Part shown: piece after piece, positions 41,601-48,235 of the stretch | Numbering within the stretch: the first letter of the stretch is position 1 | Layout of the letters: each line of letters starts with the position of its first letter | Origin: Clytia hemisphaerica | Lineage: Eukaryota; Cnidaria; Hydrozoa; Leptothecata; Clytiidae | Reading direction: 5' to 3' | Assembly: GCA_902728285.1 (NCBI GenBank) | Contig: CACVBU010000638.1 | Span: 186,001 to 250,000, forward strand | Length of the DNA: 64,000 bases | Notes under the pieces: generated by a model | Told to the model about the DNA's origin: nothing | Seen by the model: the letters and a program-made list of their open reading frames with translations, nothing else | Databases searched by the model: none | Translations under genes and position numbers: made by a program

Positions 41601-42721
41601 AACACATCATTTGTATAAAATATTGCTTCGATGGCTGCTTCTTTCCACCAGAATTGGAAATTTAAGGGATTCTGCGGTTGAGATCCAAATAAGTACGTGT
41701 ATTTAGGAACTTACATAAACATGATCTTTTGTATCGATCCCTTGAAAATTTGAGTTGAAAGGCACATCCAGCATCAATTTCACTCGATTTGAAGTCATTC
41801 GCTTTGCGCCATCCTCAGGGTAGAAAGTCAATGCTGTAAAATGAAATACATTGACAGTGAATTGGAGCGATCAACTTCTGAGTGATTACAAGTAAACTGA
41901 TTTAGTGTACTCTTTTTTTATAAGCATAACGTTTAAAATAAGCACGCTTAGGCTTAAATTCGGTAAAAAATAAGGACAATGTCAAGCATACATCCAAGCT
42001 GTAATGTAAAAAGAAATCGTACAGCTTTTCTAAAGCTTTTTAGGTTTTTTTAAAGGAATTTGAGCTTTCTTATACCAAAAAATTTCGCCTACGGCGCCAA
42101 ACTACAAAGAAATTCATTCTATGAGCCGAATCAATGTTCCGACTTAAAAATTCGAAATTTTCAAGAACCCAAGGAAAACAAATCGAAGTCCAAGCAGAGA
42201 TTCACGAGATTTTGCTAAGCATATTGAGCCTCGATCCGATTTTCCCGTATGCTTATATAAAAAGAGCGCGTACGTCAACCCTAATAAATATTCTAACATG
42301 ATAAATCGTATGTTACATCTAAATAAATTTAGCAATGTATGTATAGATGAATATTATGTTATTATTGAATAAAATTGAGCCCTTTTATAAAGTAGGAAAT
42401 TGCCCAGAGGGGATTTATCTAAATAATCCTGCATTTACTAAAAATAGACAAAAAGAACGACAAATTTCATAAAGAGCGACAAATGTTGACATACCCAACG
42501 AACCCCGACCGAAAGTGCCTGCACCACACCTACGTATTCATTCCTCTTTGCTTATCACAGGAATTAACTACATATGGTTTAAAGAACGACATACTACGCA
42601 TACGTGTTTACAATGCAGGATTCTTTAGAGGAACAGACTGCCCATTAAAGAAGCATTTACCTTCATTTAAGAACACCAAGTAAAGATTAAAAAGTAAAAC
42701 AACGTAGCATAAATTCACCAT
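20628..42721 (-). CDS. Secreted, surface-anchored protein with five tandem NIDO-like modules and a mucin-like stalk (18 exons, 1,264 aa)
   Basis: Exons from the 5' end: 42661-42721, 41715-41833, 41280-41432, 39855-39955, 38514-38743, 37433-37560, 34716-34851, 33687-33844, 31673-31913, 30950-31071, 30067-30565, 27992-28116, 26762-27308, 25934-26076, 25384-25502, 24330-24808, 21126-21491, 20628-20695. All junctions are GT-AG, phases agree throughout, and the total of 3,795 nt is an open frame. Residues 1-20 are a signal peptide (hydrophobic [12 protein letters not shown]). Then come five copies of a nidogen-like (NIDO) module of about 200-250 aa, a Thr/Ser/Pro-rich linker (residues 1121-1242) and a 22-residue tail with a hydrophobic stretch ([12 protein letters not shown]). 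NIDO domains occur in nidogen, tectorin and mucin-4-like matrix and surface proteins, so an adhesive or matrix role is inferred. The module call rests on motif order (Y/FPYG..D start, YGFVSL strand, FQVIFA strand, SNIG.PG.F end). No EGF, vWD or AMOP domain was seen. Confidence 0.85.
20987..21103. repeat. pogo-like MITE in the last intron of the NIDO gene
   Basis: Ends TACAGAGTGAAGTCTCTATA and, inverted, TACAGTGAAGTGACTCTATA. The interior has TTCGAATAA and TTCGAGTTATAGAG words. Confidence 0.6.
21126..21491 (-). other. NIDO gene exon 17: Thr/Ser/Pro-rich mucin-like stalk
   Basis: 122 residues dominated by Thr, Ser, Pro and Lys ([23 protein letters not shown]), the composition of O-glycosylated stalks. 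Near the end it has two Cys and an N-glycosylation sequon (NST). Both exon edges are phase 1, like the module borders. Confidence 0.8.
21950..22340. repeat. Diverged G/C-capped element
   Basis: Holds GGTACCTTTTCTGCCTTCCATAAGTCCAAGGTAGGGTC, which closely resembles the left part of the 22669 element. Ends TATACCCCCTCCCCCGGGTC. Lies in the NIDO gene intron. Confidence 0.5.
22669..22976. repeat. G-run-capped element, AGTCCCAGGTAGGGTC type
   Basis: CCCGGGGGGGGGGGGTACTAGGG on the left and AGGGTAGTACCCCCCCGGGG on the right are inverted caps. The interior word GAGTCCCA(G/C)GTAGGGTC occurs near both ends. Third internal-motif type of the capped family. Confidence 0.7.
22980..23920. other. NIDO-gene intron, nothing recognised
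   Basis: AT-rich intronic sequence without ORFs or paired ends. Confidence 0.35.
23936..24319. repeat. Tandem pair of MITEs next to a splice donor
   Basis: Two copies (about 23936-24125 and 24143-24319) of the AAGCCC family. Each starts ATTGAGTTTGAAGCCCCGAAG and keeps AACCTTTCT.AAGCAAGAAAA. The 15-mer TCAAACTTACATTTA flanks the pair on both sides (23921-23935 and 24320-24334), and the right copy includes the splice donor of exon 24330-24808. Confidence 0.7.
24330..26076 (-). other. NIDO module 5 (three exons)
   Basis: Exons 25934-26076, 25384-25502 and 24330-24808 encode residues about 874-1120. The start has the PHGDSFL strand and [13 protein letters not shown], then IFPDGFIVI, a lengthened middle with two near-repeats around NAQYGI, and [11 protein letters not shown]. 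The end has [13 protein letters not shown] and a final Cys pair (PGCRW .. RECKC). Longest of the five modules. Confidence 0.8.
24969..25264. repeat. Diverged capped element, CACTGTAAGGGT type, G-runs lost
   Basis: Left GGCAGTGGGTTTACCAACTGACGG matches the inverted right end of the 40014 copy. The motif CCCTTACAGTGCA occurs about three times and the right end is CCGCACATACTCGTCGGTC. An artefactual 118-codon ORF overlaps it. Confidence 0.6.
26112..26372 (-). repeat. tRNA-derived SINE, family 1, reverse copy
   Basis: Read on the minus strand, the head GTGGTGCAGTGGTAG and B-box GGGTTCAACCC lie near 26372-26310. The body matches 13708-13955, and the 3' tail is a (TTAC)n tract at 26112-26126. Sits in the intron between modules 4 and 5. 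Confidence 0.75.
26467..26660. repeat. MITE with ACTTTAAAGGGATAAATTTT ends
   Basis: Left ACTTTAAAGGGATAAATTTTCGCGGGG, right CCCCGCAAAAATTTATCCCTTTAAAGT, inverted. The second half of the interior is loosely inverted to the first. Confidence 0.7.
26762..28116 (-). other. NIDO module 4 (two exons)
   Basis: Exons 27992-28116 and 26762-27308 encode residues about 650-873. The start strand is [12 protein letters not shown], followed by KYGFVSL, VMITWF and DFQIVFAYN. The closing Cys pair is PRCYVAQ .. FGQCFNG. The whole domain core is in one exon of 547 nt. Confidence 0.8.
27348..27601. repeat. mariner-like MITE in the module 4 intron
   Basis: Left ACAGCGTGTCCCAAAAAAAA, right TTACGGGACACACTGT inverted. 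The end lies about 40 bp from the acceptor of exon 26762-27308. Confidence 0.6.
28444..28694. repeat. mariner-like MITE with TA target duplication
   Basis: CAGGGTGTCCCTAATTAAAG on the left and CTTTAATTAGGGACACCCTG on the right form perfect inverted ends, continuing to about 30 bp (TATCGAGT). TA flanks both sides. CAGGGTGTCCC ends are typical of mariner-group elements. Confidence 0.8.
29451..29774. repeat. G-rich element with AGGTACCAAATAAACGGGG ends
   Basis: Left ACTCTAGGTACCAAATAAACGGGGGGGGG, right CCGTTTATTTGGCACCTAAGAGTA inverted. G-runs of 6-10 occur about eight times, several followed by GTTGGAAAATTTT. Unrelated in sequence to the CCCGGG-capped family but similar in logic. Confidence 0.65.
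30067..31071 (-). other. NIDO module 3 (two exons)
   Basis: Exons 30950-31071 and 30067-30565 encode residues about 443-649. [13 protein letters not shown] starts the module, followed by [18 protein letters not shown] and [10 protein letters not shown]. The Cys pair is DNTCEKN .. DHGCKKR. The first exon ends phase 0 as in all other modules. Confidence 0.82.
30721..30813. repeat. AACGTT-array miniature element
   Basis: Ends TACCCAGTTGGCACACAACG and, inverted, TACCCAGCTGGCACACGTAA. Four AACGTT palindromes lie inside. A second copy at 60690-60791 sits in a hAT-like element. Confidence 0.7.
31985..32302. repeat. Diverged capped element, CACTGTAAGGGT type
   Basis: ACCCTTACAATGCA, ACCCTTACACTG and ACCCTTACAGTGCA occur in order. 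The right cap CCCCCCCCGGGG is at 32295. The middle is interrupted by unrelated sequence. Confidence 0.5.
32675..33405 (-). repeat. Dispersed repeat with a conserved short reading frame, copy 2
   Basis: Homologous in two blocks to 1085-1530 (see there). On the minus strand 33215-33405 keeps the frame ([24 protein letters not shown]). Between the blocks is a 74-bp direct duplication (33043-33182). Confidence 0.55.
33043..33182 (+). repeat. Two-copy tandem repeat, 74-bp period
   Basis: ACTGAATAATAGTATTGAAT through the TGGCATCATTAG word occurs twice, nearly unchanged. Confidence 0.8.
33599..33650 (-). repeat. Family-1 SINE 3' fragment
   Basis: TTAGCTATCGAAAGAGCGAC followed by CTCCGACTGTGGTCAAAGAC matches the end of the 13708 SINE on the plus strand. 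No head. Confidence 0.4.
34945..35215 (+). pseudogene. Reverse-transcriptase C-terminal remnant (retrotransposon)
   Basis: Plus-strand frame 34953-35213 reads [20 protein letters not shown], then [12 protein letters not shown] and a basic QRM..QGA helix before the stop. The pattern ([18 protein letters not shown]) resembles the end of reverse-transcriptase ORFs in invertebrate retroelements. The frame opens abruptly with no upstream RT motif, as in a 5'-truncated insertion. The 370 bp that follow, up to an AATAAA at about 35530, may be its 3' UTR. It lies in a NIDO-gene intron, opposite to the host gene. Family level is uncertain. Confidence 0.45.
35962..36336 (-). repeat. tRNA-derived SINE, family 2, intact copy
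   Basis: Read on the minus strand from 36336: CGTAGTGTAGTGGTTATCG (A-box region) and GAGTTCGATACCC (B-box). The body follows with ATTCACTTGGCAAGTGAATG, GGTCAACCCATGCCATGTGA and GGTACCATAACTCTGATAC. The plus-strand ORF across it is a shadow. Confidence 0.75.
37111..37368 (+). repeat. Three-copy tandem repeat, 86-bp period
   Basis: Units start at 37111, 37197 and 37283 (TGGTTGAAAGTGACATATTG) and are almost identical. Each holds TTTTACGTCACTTA and CCAATCAGCTACCGTGATG. The array ends 65 bp from the donor of exon 37433-37560. Confidence 0.9.
38320..38470. repeat. Truncated AGGGGAACTCAAC element
   Basis: Begins TTTAAAGGGGAACTCAACTAAT, the left end of the 50442 element. The right end is not visible. 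Confidence 0.45.
38793..39230. repeat. MITE with GACCTACCT ends
   Basis: Left GAACCTACCTGATGATGAAA, right ACCTACCTCTGAGGTAGGTC. The interior (AAAACGGCAATCTCCGGC, GCATTGCTAATACGCATCTT) is one unit of the composite 48236-50017 element. Starts 50 bp upstream of an exon acceptor. Confidence 0.65.
39413..39693. repeat. MITE with about 47-bp inverted ends
   Basis: GGACTTTTCCAGAAAAAAAC at the left pairs with GTTTTTTCTGGAAAAGCCC at the right. The arms continue through ATACCCCCTGTTGAGGAGGTCC. The interior has TGGAATTCC-like palindromes. Confidence 0.8.
40014..40358. repeat. G-run-capped element, CACTGTAAGGGT type (copy 2)
   Basis: Nearly identical to 5115-5469, same orientation. CCCGGGGGGGGGG.CAGCTGGG on the left, CCAGTGCCCCCCCCGGG on the right. 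Lies in a NIDO-gene intron. Confidence 0.75.
40366..40747. repeat. MITE with about 60-bp inverted ends
   Basis: AGGCGAGACCAATTTAATTT on the left pairs with AAATTAAATTTGTCTCGCCT on the right. The arms extend through TTGTTGTTCTAC and CCGACCGAC. It abuts the capped element, with 7 bp between. Confidence 0.8.
41041..41279. repeat. AAGAACA-array MITE whose end is a splice donor
   Basis: Same order of internal words as 5828 and 18462. The right end TTCTTATTAAAAAAAACACGTAC on the plus strand reads GTACGTGTTTTTTTTAATAAG on the minus strand, and its GTACGT is the donor of exon 41280-41432. Confidence 0.65.
41913..42271. repeat. AAGCATA-array MITE (sister family)
   Basis: Left TTTTTTTATAAGCATAACG, right GCTTATATAAAAAGAGCGCG. 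The interior repeats AAGCACGCTTAGGCTT and AAGCATATTGAGCC. Same architecture as the AAGAACA family with a different iterated word. A second copy is at 63543-63945. Confidence 0.55.
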
Positions 42722-43783
42722 TTTCAAAAAACTTGTGTGATTATTTTGTAACTCACATATTACTTTGTAATGAATCGTCTGTTCAGCAAAACATTGAATA
42801 TATTACTGATGAGAAATATAAAGCTTACTCCACGGTCCTGTAGAGCGCCCTTTGTTGAAAAAAAATAGGGCAATGAGTTATGGAATAAAATATGAGCCTA
42901 ACTAATTAATATTTTACCAAAAAAATAATATATTTTTTTTAATGAAAATTAGTGTTATCTCAATATTTCATATACGAGGGACCGAGACCTGGTCTTTTAA
43001 TTTTCCAAAATTGGTGTCCAATTTATCAATCTTTAGAAAGTAATCAAAAAAGCTTTTTTCGAAAGCTTGAAAAGATAATTCTTCCTACATTTACACAAAT
43101 GATTAAATCCAAAGATATTACCGATTTTAGGATGAATATAGTTCTTTAGTTGTGGTTACCGTTTAGGAAAAGGTTGCCAGCCCTCCCTTATTATTGGCTG
43201 ACAAACCAATTTTGTCGTTATAAATCCTGTATTTGATTATTTGTTGAAGCATTTTTTGCTAAACGGTCGAATAACAAAAATCATTGAAATAAACTCACAA
43301 TACTTTGAAATTCCATTAGGTGATACTCAAGTAAAAATAATTTTTTATCAGTATATTAAAGTTTTTCCAATAATGGCTGACCACACTGTATAAAAACTCA
43401 GAAAAAACCCCATAAAAATTGATATCCCGGAATTTGGATAGGAAAAGCAAGATAGAATGAAAATACCGTAGTTTATTTTCTTCAAATTATCCTAAAAACG
43501 TCCACATAAAGAAACAAGTTAAAAATGCTAAACGACCATGTCACTCCAGATATCTTTTTTTTCATAGATTCGAATTTTTGTAGGATTTAGAACTCCAAAT
43601 GCCAAATTATTAGAAAAAGTATACAAAAAGGTTTCAACGATATTGAGTGAAGTACATTTGAGATAATGGAAAAAAAAAAATAATAGTCAATTTTGATTTC
43701 AAGAAGTTTTATCAGAGAGAGAGAAAGAAAGAGAGAGAGGGAGTAGTCAACGCTCGCCCCTTTATAATTACTCGATTGTTTTG
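42722..43783. other. Intergenic region between the NIDO gene start and RBM42 3' end
   Basis: Should contain the NIDO promoter (minus strand). No TATA box is obvious. Contains a purine tract (GA-rich, 43714-43741) and short unconvincing ORFs. Confidence 0.4.
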
Positions 43784-43789
43784 TTTATT
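43784..43789 (-). terminator. Candidate polyA signal of the RBM42 gene
   Basis: AATAAA on the minus strand, about 306 nt after the stop codon at 44095. Position is plausible, no other support. Confidence 0.35.
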
Positions 43790-44094
43790 GATTTAGCCAA
43801 CTAGAAAAACATACTGCAATGTAGAGTTCAATTAGCTTTGACTAACACCATATCTTCGCCTCCAACATAATATTGTAAAGCACGCAACCATTGATGCATA
43901 TTCAATGACTATGTGTATCCAGCTTCAAATAATAAGCCAAAAAACTAGAAGTGAAAAATCTGGGACTGTTCCTACTTCATCTCAACAACAATACGATGTG
44001 AAAATCGATTGTATTCTTCTCGAAGCTACGATCGAGGGAAAAATAATAATCTCGGCCGAATCAGGTCCACGTGTACTTGCAGATCGCCAAACTT

Positions 44095-45262
44095 TCACCG
44101 TAAGCCAAGCTTCTTCTTTTCCTTTTCTTTCTTCTTTGCTGTCATGATGTTTCGATCTTTCCAATTACTTTTGCGTAACTTGATTGGTCTGTTACCAACG
44201 TATTTACCTGTGTAAATTGAGAATTTATTAGGAATCTTTATAAAATGACATCGTTTAAAGTACTCTCGGATACCTAATACGCGTCGCACCCGCTAATTAA
44301 TTTGTCGAAAACTTTCCACCCAGGACATCATTCAACCTCCCCCCCCCGATTATTAATAATATTAATGCGTCTTTTGGGTATTTCCCTCACTTTTTGTCCC
44401 ATGAAACAAAAAAAGAAACCGTGTAGACACACCTTTTTTCTTGTGTTGGTTGGAAAGAGCATGTTGCATTGCACCGACGCGAAAAAAACTTCTCGTGTCC
44501 CCAAGCCTTTAGACTCCTTTTAAGAAATTTTCCAGGATATTTTCATTCCAACCCTCTCCCTGCTTATTAACTTTCGAGAATTTTTCCACCCACACTAACC
44601 CCCCGTATATTAGGTACCCGAGAGTATCTCCTATCTGCTTATACAGCATTTCCATAAAAAAGAAAACAACTTCTCCCATTCCCGGCTATAGTAAGTACGA
44701 ATTTTAACATAATTTTATATCGGGTGCACCAAAAAAAAGTATACAAGTTTGTCGAGATATTGTGAGCTTCTGGATTTAAATTTTTAGTTTATTCTTGCTG
44801 GCCCAGCGCTAGCGATAGGACCTTTCATTTTATTATATAGAGGATGCACTTACTTGAATTTTGAGCTATCATACATTAAATTTTGAAAAAGTAGTTCGAA
44901 AGTTAATTAAAAAAAAACTGACTTTTTTTCCATGTCGAAATTTCAAAAATTCATGGTTCTTATAAAACCTACAATGAACTACAATCAGTGCCATAATATA
45001 TTGGCACTTTTGGCTAATTCACAATTTTTTGAAAATTGAAGTTCAAGCGAGAATGTCAATTTTTATCTGAAAAAGCTAATTAAAATTCAGAAAACGCGTG
45101 TCAAACTAAAAATCAAAAACATTCAAACAGAGCGAGAAATCATTTTCACCAACTTAACGCAACAAGGACAAAAGTTGAAAACCAACAAAACAAAACAGCG
45201 ACAAACCTTAAAACCAACAACAATAACAAAATAAAAACAAAGAACCAAAAAGTAACAACCCA

Positions 45263-45297
<35 letters not shown>

Positions 45298-47794
45298 AAT
45301 CTTACAATAGACAAACAATCAATATAAATCTACAAATTTAGCGGAGAGAAAACCGGTAAGTGAATTTAAAGAAAGTTGAGAAATAAATGGAAAGCGGATA
45401 GATGAAGACCAAAGTCTGGCATCAGGTGTGGCCATGAGTAAGCTTGCCCTGCTACTCTAGAGTCACCCGTCATCTTAGGCCTTCAACTTAATTTCATCGA
45501 TTATTTCGATCTGGGAGGGATGTATTGGTTTCTAGGCTATATTTCAAGCCCTACTGGATCATTTTTGAACTTTTGGATCCTCAGTCTTAAGTCTAGCGTT
45601 AAAACTCAGAGTTAAAACTCTACCCTTCGAACCTACTTTAGCACTTACAAATCGACTGTGGTTTCAAAACACCACGGTGAATTTCCCTTTTGTGCCAAGT
45701 ATTTTGTCACTGATTGTAGTCTGGAGTCTACAGAATTCGAACCTCTCTCAAATGTCACCTTAATTCGAACAATTTTTCTTGCCCCTTAAGTTAACAATGC
45801 CTTATAATCTAGTTTTCATAACTCGAACAAATTTAAGTTCTTCGTCAGTGTTTGAGTTTTGGAGACATCCAATTGTATTCAAAATTCGACCATTTTTTAC
45901 TGACCGTTCATTTCTCTCATTGCTTTCAAATAATCTTGAGGATCTTTGAAGCTGACGAAACCATAACCTTTGGTCTTCTTCGATCTCTTATCACGAACGA
46001 CGCGTGATTTGTTGAGGGAGGGGTACTTGGAGAACGCCCGAAGAAGGTGGTCGTCGCTCACTTCGTTACCCAGGTCACCGACAAAAATACGGAAATCATC
46101 TGAAAATGGAAGAAGGATTTTAGAACAATGAACTTGTAGGCTGAGAAGTGGCCCCTTCCACTTAAAGTCGTAAAAAAATAGAGGTTAAAAAAATTGGCAG
46201 TATTCCAGAGGATTCACAGAGATTTTAATAGATCTAGATAATTTGTCTGATCAAATTAAACACCGTAAAATGAATGTGTTGAAGTATTGGATGTATGTCC
46301 AACCAGGTCCAACAGCTTCTATGGCAAGGGTCGATAGTATATTTTATAATTTATTAATTTTATTATTATTCTAAGTTAGAAACCACGCCTTAACTTGAAG
46401 AATGTAGTCTCAAAAAGTTACAAACAATTCAAGACTTACTAGGATCCCAATCGAGAAGGCTATCATCTTCCCAAACACTGCTCCCTGCCACACGAACAAC
46501 CGTCTTCTTCTTATCTTTCTTCTTCTTTTCACCACCACTCCCACCGGGTCCACCTACCACATTGTCAGCGGTAGGATTGTTAATATTTGAAACAGATGAT
46601 GACATGTTATCGTTGCTTGATGTATTGTTCGCTGATCCACCAAAATTGTTTCCTATAAAATTAATGACAGGAATATTGTTGGCAGCAGGTTCTTCAACCT
46701 TCAAGTATTTTTATAACAAAATTCAGAATGTTTCATCACACCTTAAAAGGCAGCAGAACTGTGGTTTTCTAATAAATATATTTATTCTGAATCATGAACT
46801 ATGTGATACCTATACAATCTAACGAAAGATGTTGAGGTTTTCTTATGGTATCCAATTATGTTTACTCTCATTTGTAGTCATTCAGATATTTTGTTTTCCC
46901 CTCTACCCTTGACAATTGAATAAGTTTCTGAAAAGGCTCACTATAATGTAAAGTCTACTAGATTGGGGGTCTACTATATTATAGTTTTAATTGTTCCGAA
47001 AGGAAGGGTAGCTGAAAAAAGGGTAGTAAAATTTACCTGGCGCAGATGAGGGCATCGCCATTGGAGGAATCGGCATTGGCATCATGGGAGGAGGGACCAT
47101 CATTGGTGGAGGAACAGGGAGACCACGCATTGCCGGTGGTGGCGGTAGGCCACCTGGTGGTCCCCCAAACATATTAGGTGGCATCTGAGGAGGGGGACCA
47201 GGAGGGAATGACATGGGTGGCAGCCCTCCACTACAATTGCGGTTTTGGTTCATGAATGGTGGAGGGGGCATGGGAGGACGGCCCATGAAGCCAGGTGGAC
47301 CCACCATGTTGGGCATCTTTGGCATTTTTGGTGGAGGAGGGAGATTGCCAGAAATCTCCTGCTCAAACCTGGACAAAACAGAACAATAAGTATATTCCTG
47401 GGGTTTGAAGTGATAAAAGTTTTATAAGGATTCAAAGAACTTCTTTAAAAGAATATCGTTAAAGTTTCACTCAAAATGTATAATGGTCAGTCTAAAAAGG
47501 AAGGTGTAATAATGGATTTAGAATAGTCAGTCTGAGGAAGGTGTAATGATGGATTTATCATGTTCGTCATAATGATGAAACAGAAAAGCATTGCGTTGCA
47601 AAAACCGAAACCTTCATTATCTTAACCATCAAAATCGATAAATTTCAAAGTGTTGTAAGGGAATAAAAGTTTTTAATAAGGGTTGTGAGAAGATCATGAT
47701 ATCCAGAAAGACTACACAAATTATAACACACATGGCATGAATACCTGTTCATTTCATCTTCCAGGTTGAGTTTTCTTTTGTTGTCATCCCCCAT
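44095..47794 (-). CDS. RBM42: RNA-binding protein 42 homologue (RRM protein), complete, 5 exons
   Basis: Exons 47745-47794, 47037-47368, 46440-46691, 45905-46099 and 44095-44207. All phases agree and the total of 942 nt gives 313 aa. The N-terminus has a short acidic helix (LEDEMNRFEQEI) like vertebrate RBM42, then a Pro/Met/Gly-rich region (residues about 27-127), an Asn/Ser-rich stretch and a Lys block followed by AGSSVWEDDSLLDWDP. The RRM (about 212-285) has RNP2 IFVGDLG and RNP1 KGYGFVSF. The C-terminus GKYVGNRPIKLRK and KEKKKLGLR is almost the same as in other animals. RBM42 binds hnRNP K and is a component associated with the tri-snRNP and splice-site choice. At 313 aa it is shorter than the about 480-aa mammalian protein, mostly in the Pro/Ala-rich part. 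Only the acceptor of exon 3 has a weak pyrimidine tract. Confidence 0.95.
45110..45330 (+). other. Strongly A/C-biased tract in an RBM42 intron
   Basis: About 200 bp are mostly A and C on the plus strand (AACCAACAACAATAACAAAA) and include an A-run of about 32 at 45264-45295. It may be the tail of an old retro-insertion or simple sequence. A Phe-rich ORF on the other strand is spurious. Confidence 0.5.
45537..45712 (-). repeat. Inverted copy of the 10575-10760 repeat
   Basis: Shares AAGTCTAGCGTTAAAACTCA and GATTGTAGTC with the 10.6-kb copy, on the opposite strand. Lies in an RBM42 intron. Confidence 0.6.
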
Positions 47795-48235
47795 TTTTAT
47801 TTTTTATATCTATTTTCAATAAAGAATTTAATCATTATCATATATTTATAAATGGTTGCCTTCATTGTTTAATATTTTTCAGAGGGAAGGGAGGGAAAGA
47901 CAATTTAATACAATATATTACAATCTATTGATAGTCATAATTTAAAAGACAAATTCGTTCTTCTCCATTTTCGATGTTGAGGGAATGTTGAAAATGGTAC
48001 GTCAAGATTTAGATCATGAAAGCCACCATTCGTATTTAAAAACTTTGAAAGCCCCAACTTGCTATCAACTGTAATTGAAGTTATCTTTGACTATTTTATT
48101 TTGTTCAATACTACAATTTTTGTACAAAAAAATTGAGCTCAAAACTTCACAGTGAGCTGGACTGCCTATCTCTGCTATTTTTTAAATATAAAACTATGTA
48201 AGCCGGAGCAAAAATAAACAAGCAACATGCTGAAT
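47795..48235. other. Region upstream of RBM42, no gene seen
   Basis: Expected to hold the RBM42 promoter on the minus strand. No clear core-promoter motif recognised. Confidence 0.35.

Larger units (their letters stand above)
38514..41833 (-). other. NIDO module 1 (four exons)
   Basis: Exons 41715-41833, 41280-41432, 39855-39955 and 38514-38743 encode residues about 21-221. LTFYPEDG starts the module, followed by [31 protein letters not shown] and [13 protein letters not shown]. The Cys pair is ITNCQST .. ECDS. Confidence 0.83.

Noticed and set aside
42144-42335. Minus-strand ORF upstream of the second NIDO exon as the signal-peptide exon
   Set aside because: It lies in an AAGCATA MITE. The exon at 42661-42721 has the right phase, a good donor and a better signal sequence.
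43905-44147. Plus-strand ORF (80 codons) with a donor-like GTAAGC
   Set aside because: It overlaps the last coding exon of RBM42 on the opposite strand, whose homology is clear.
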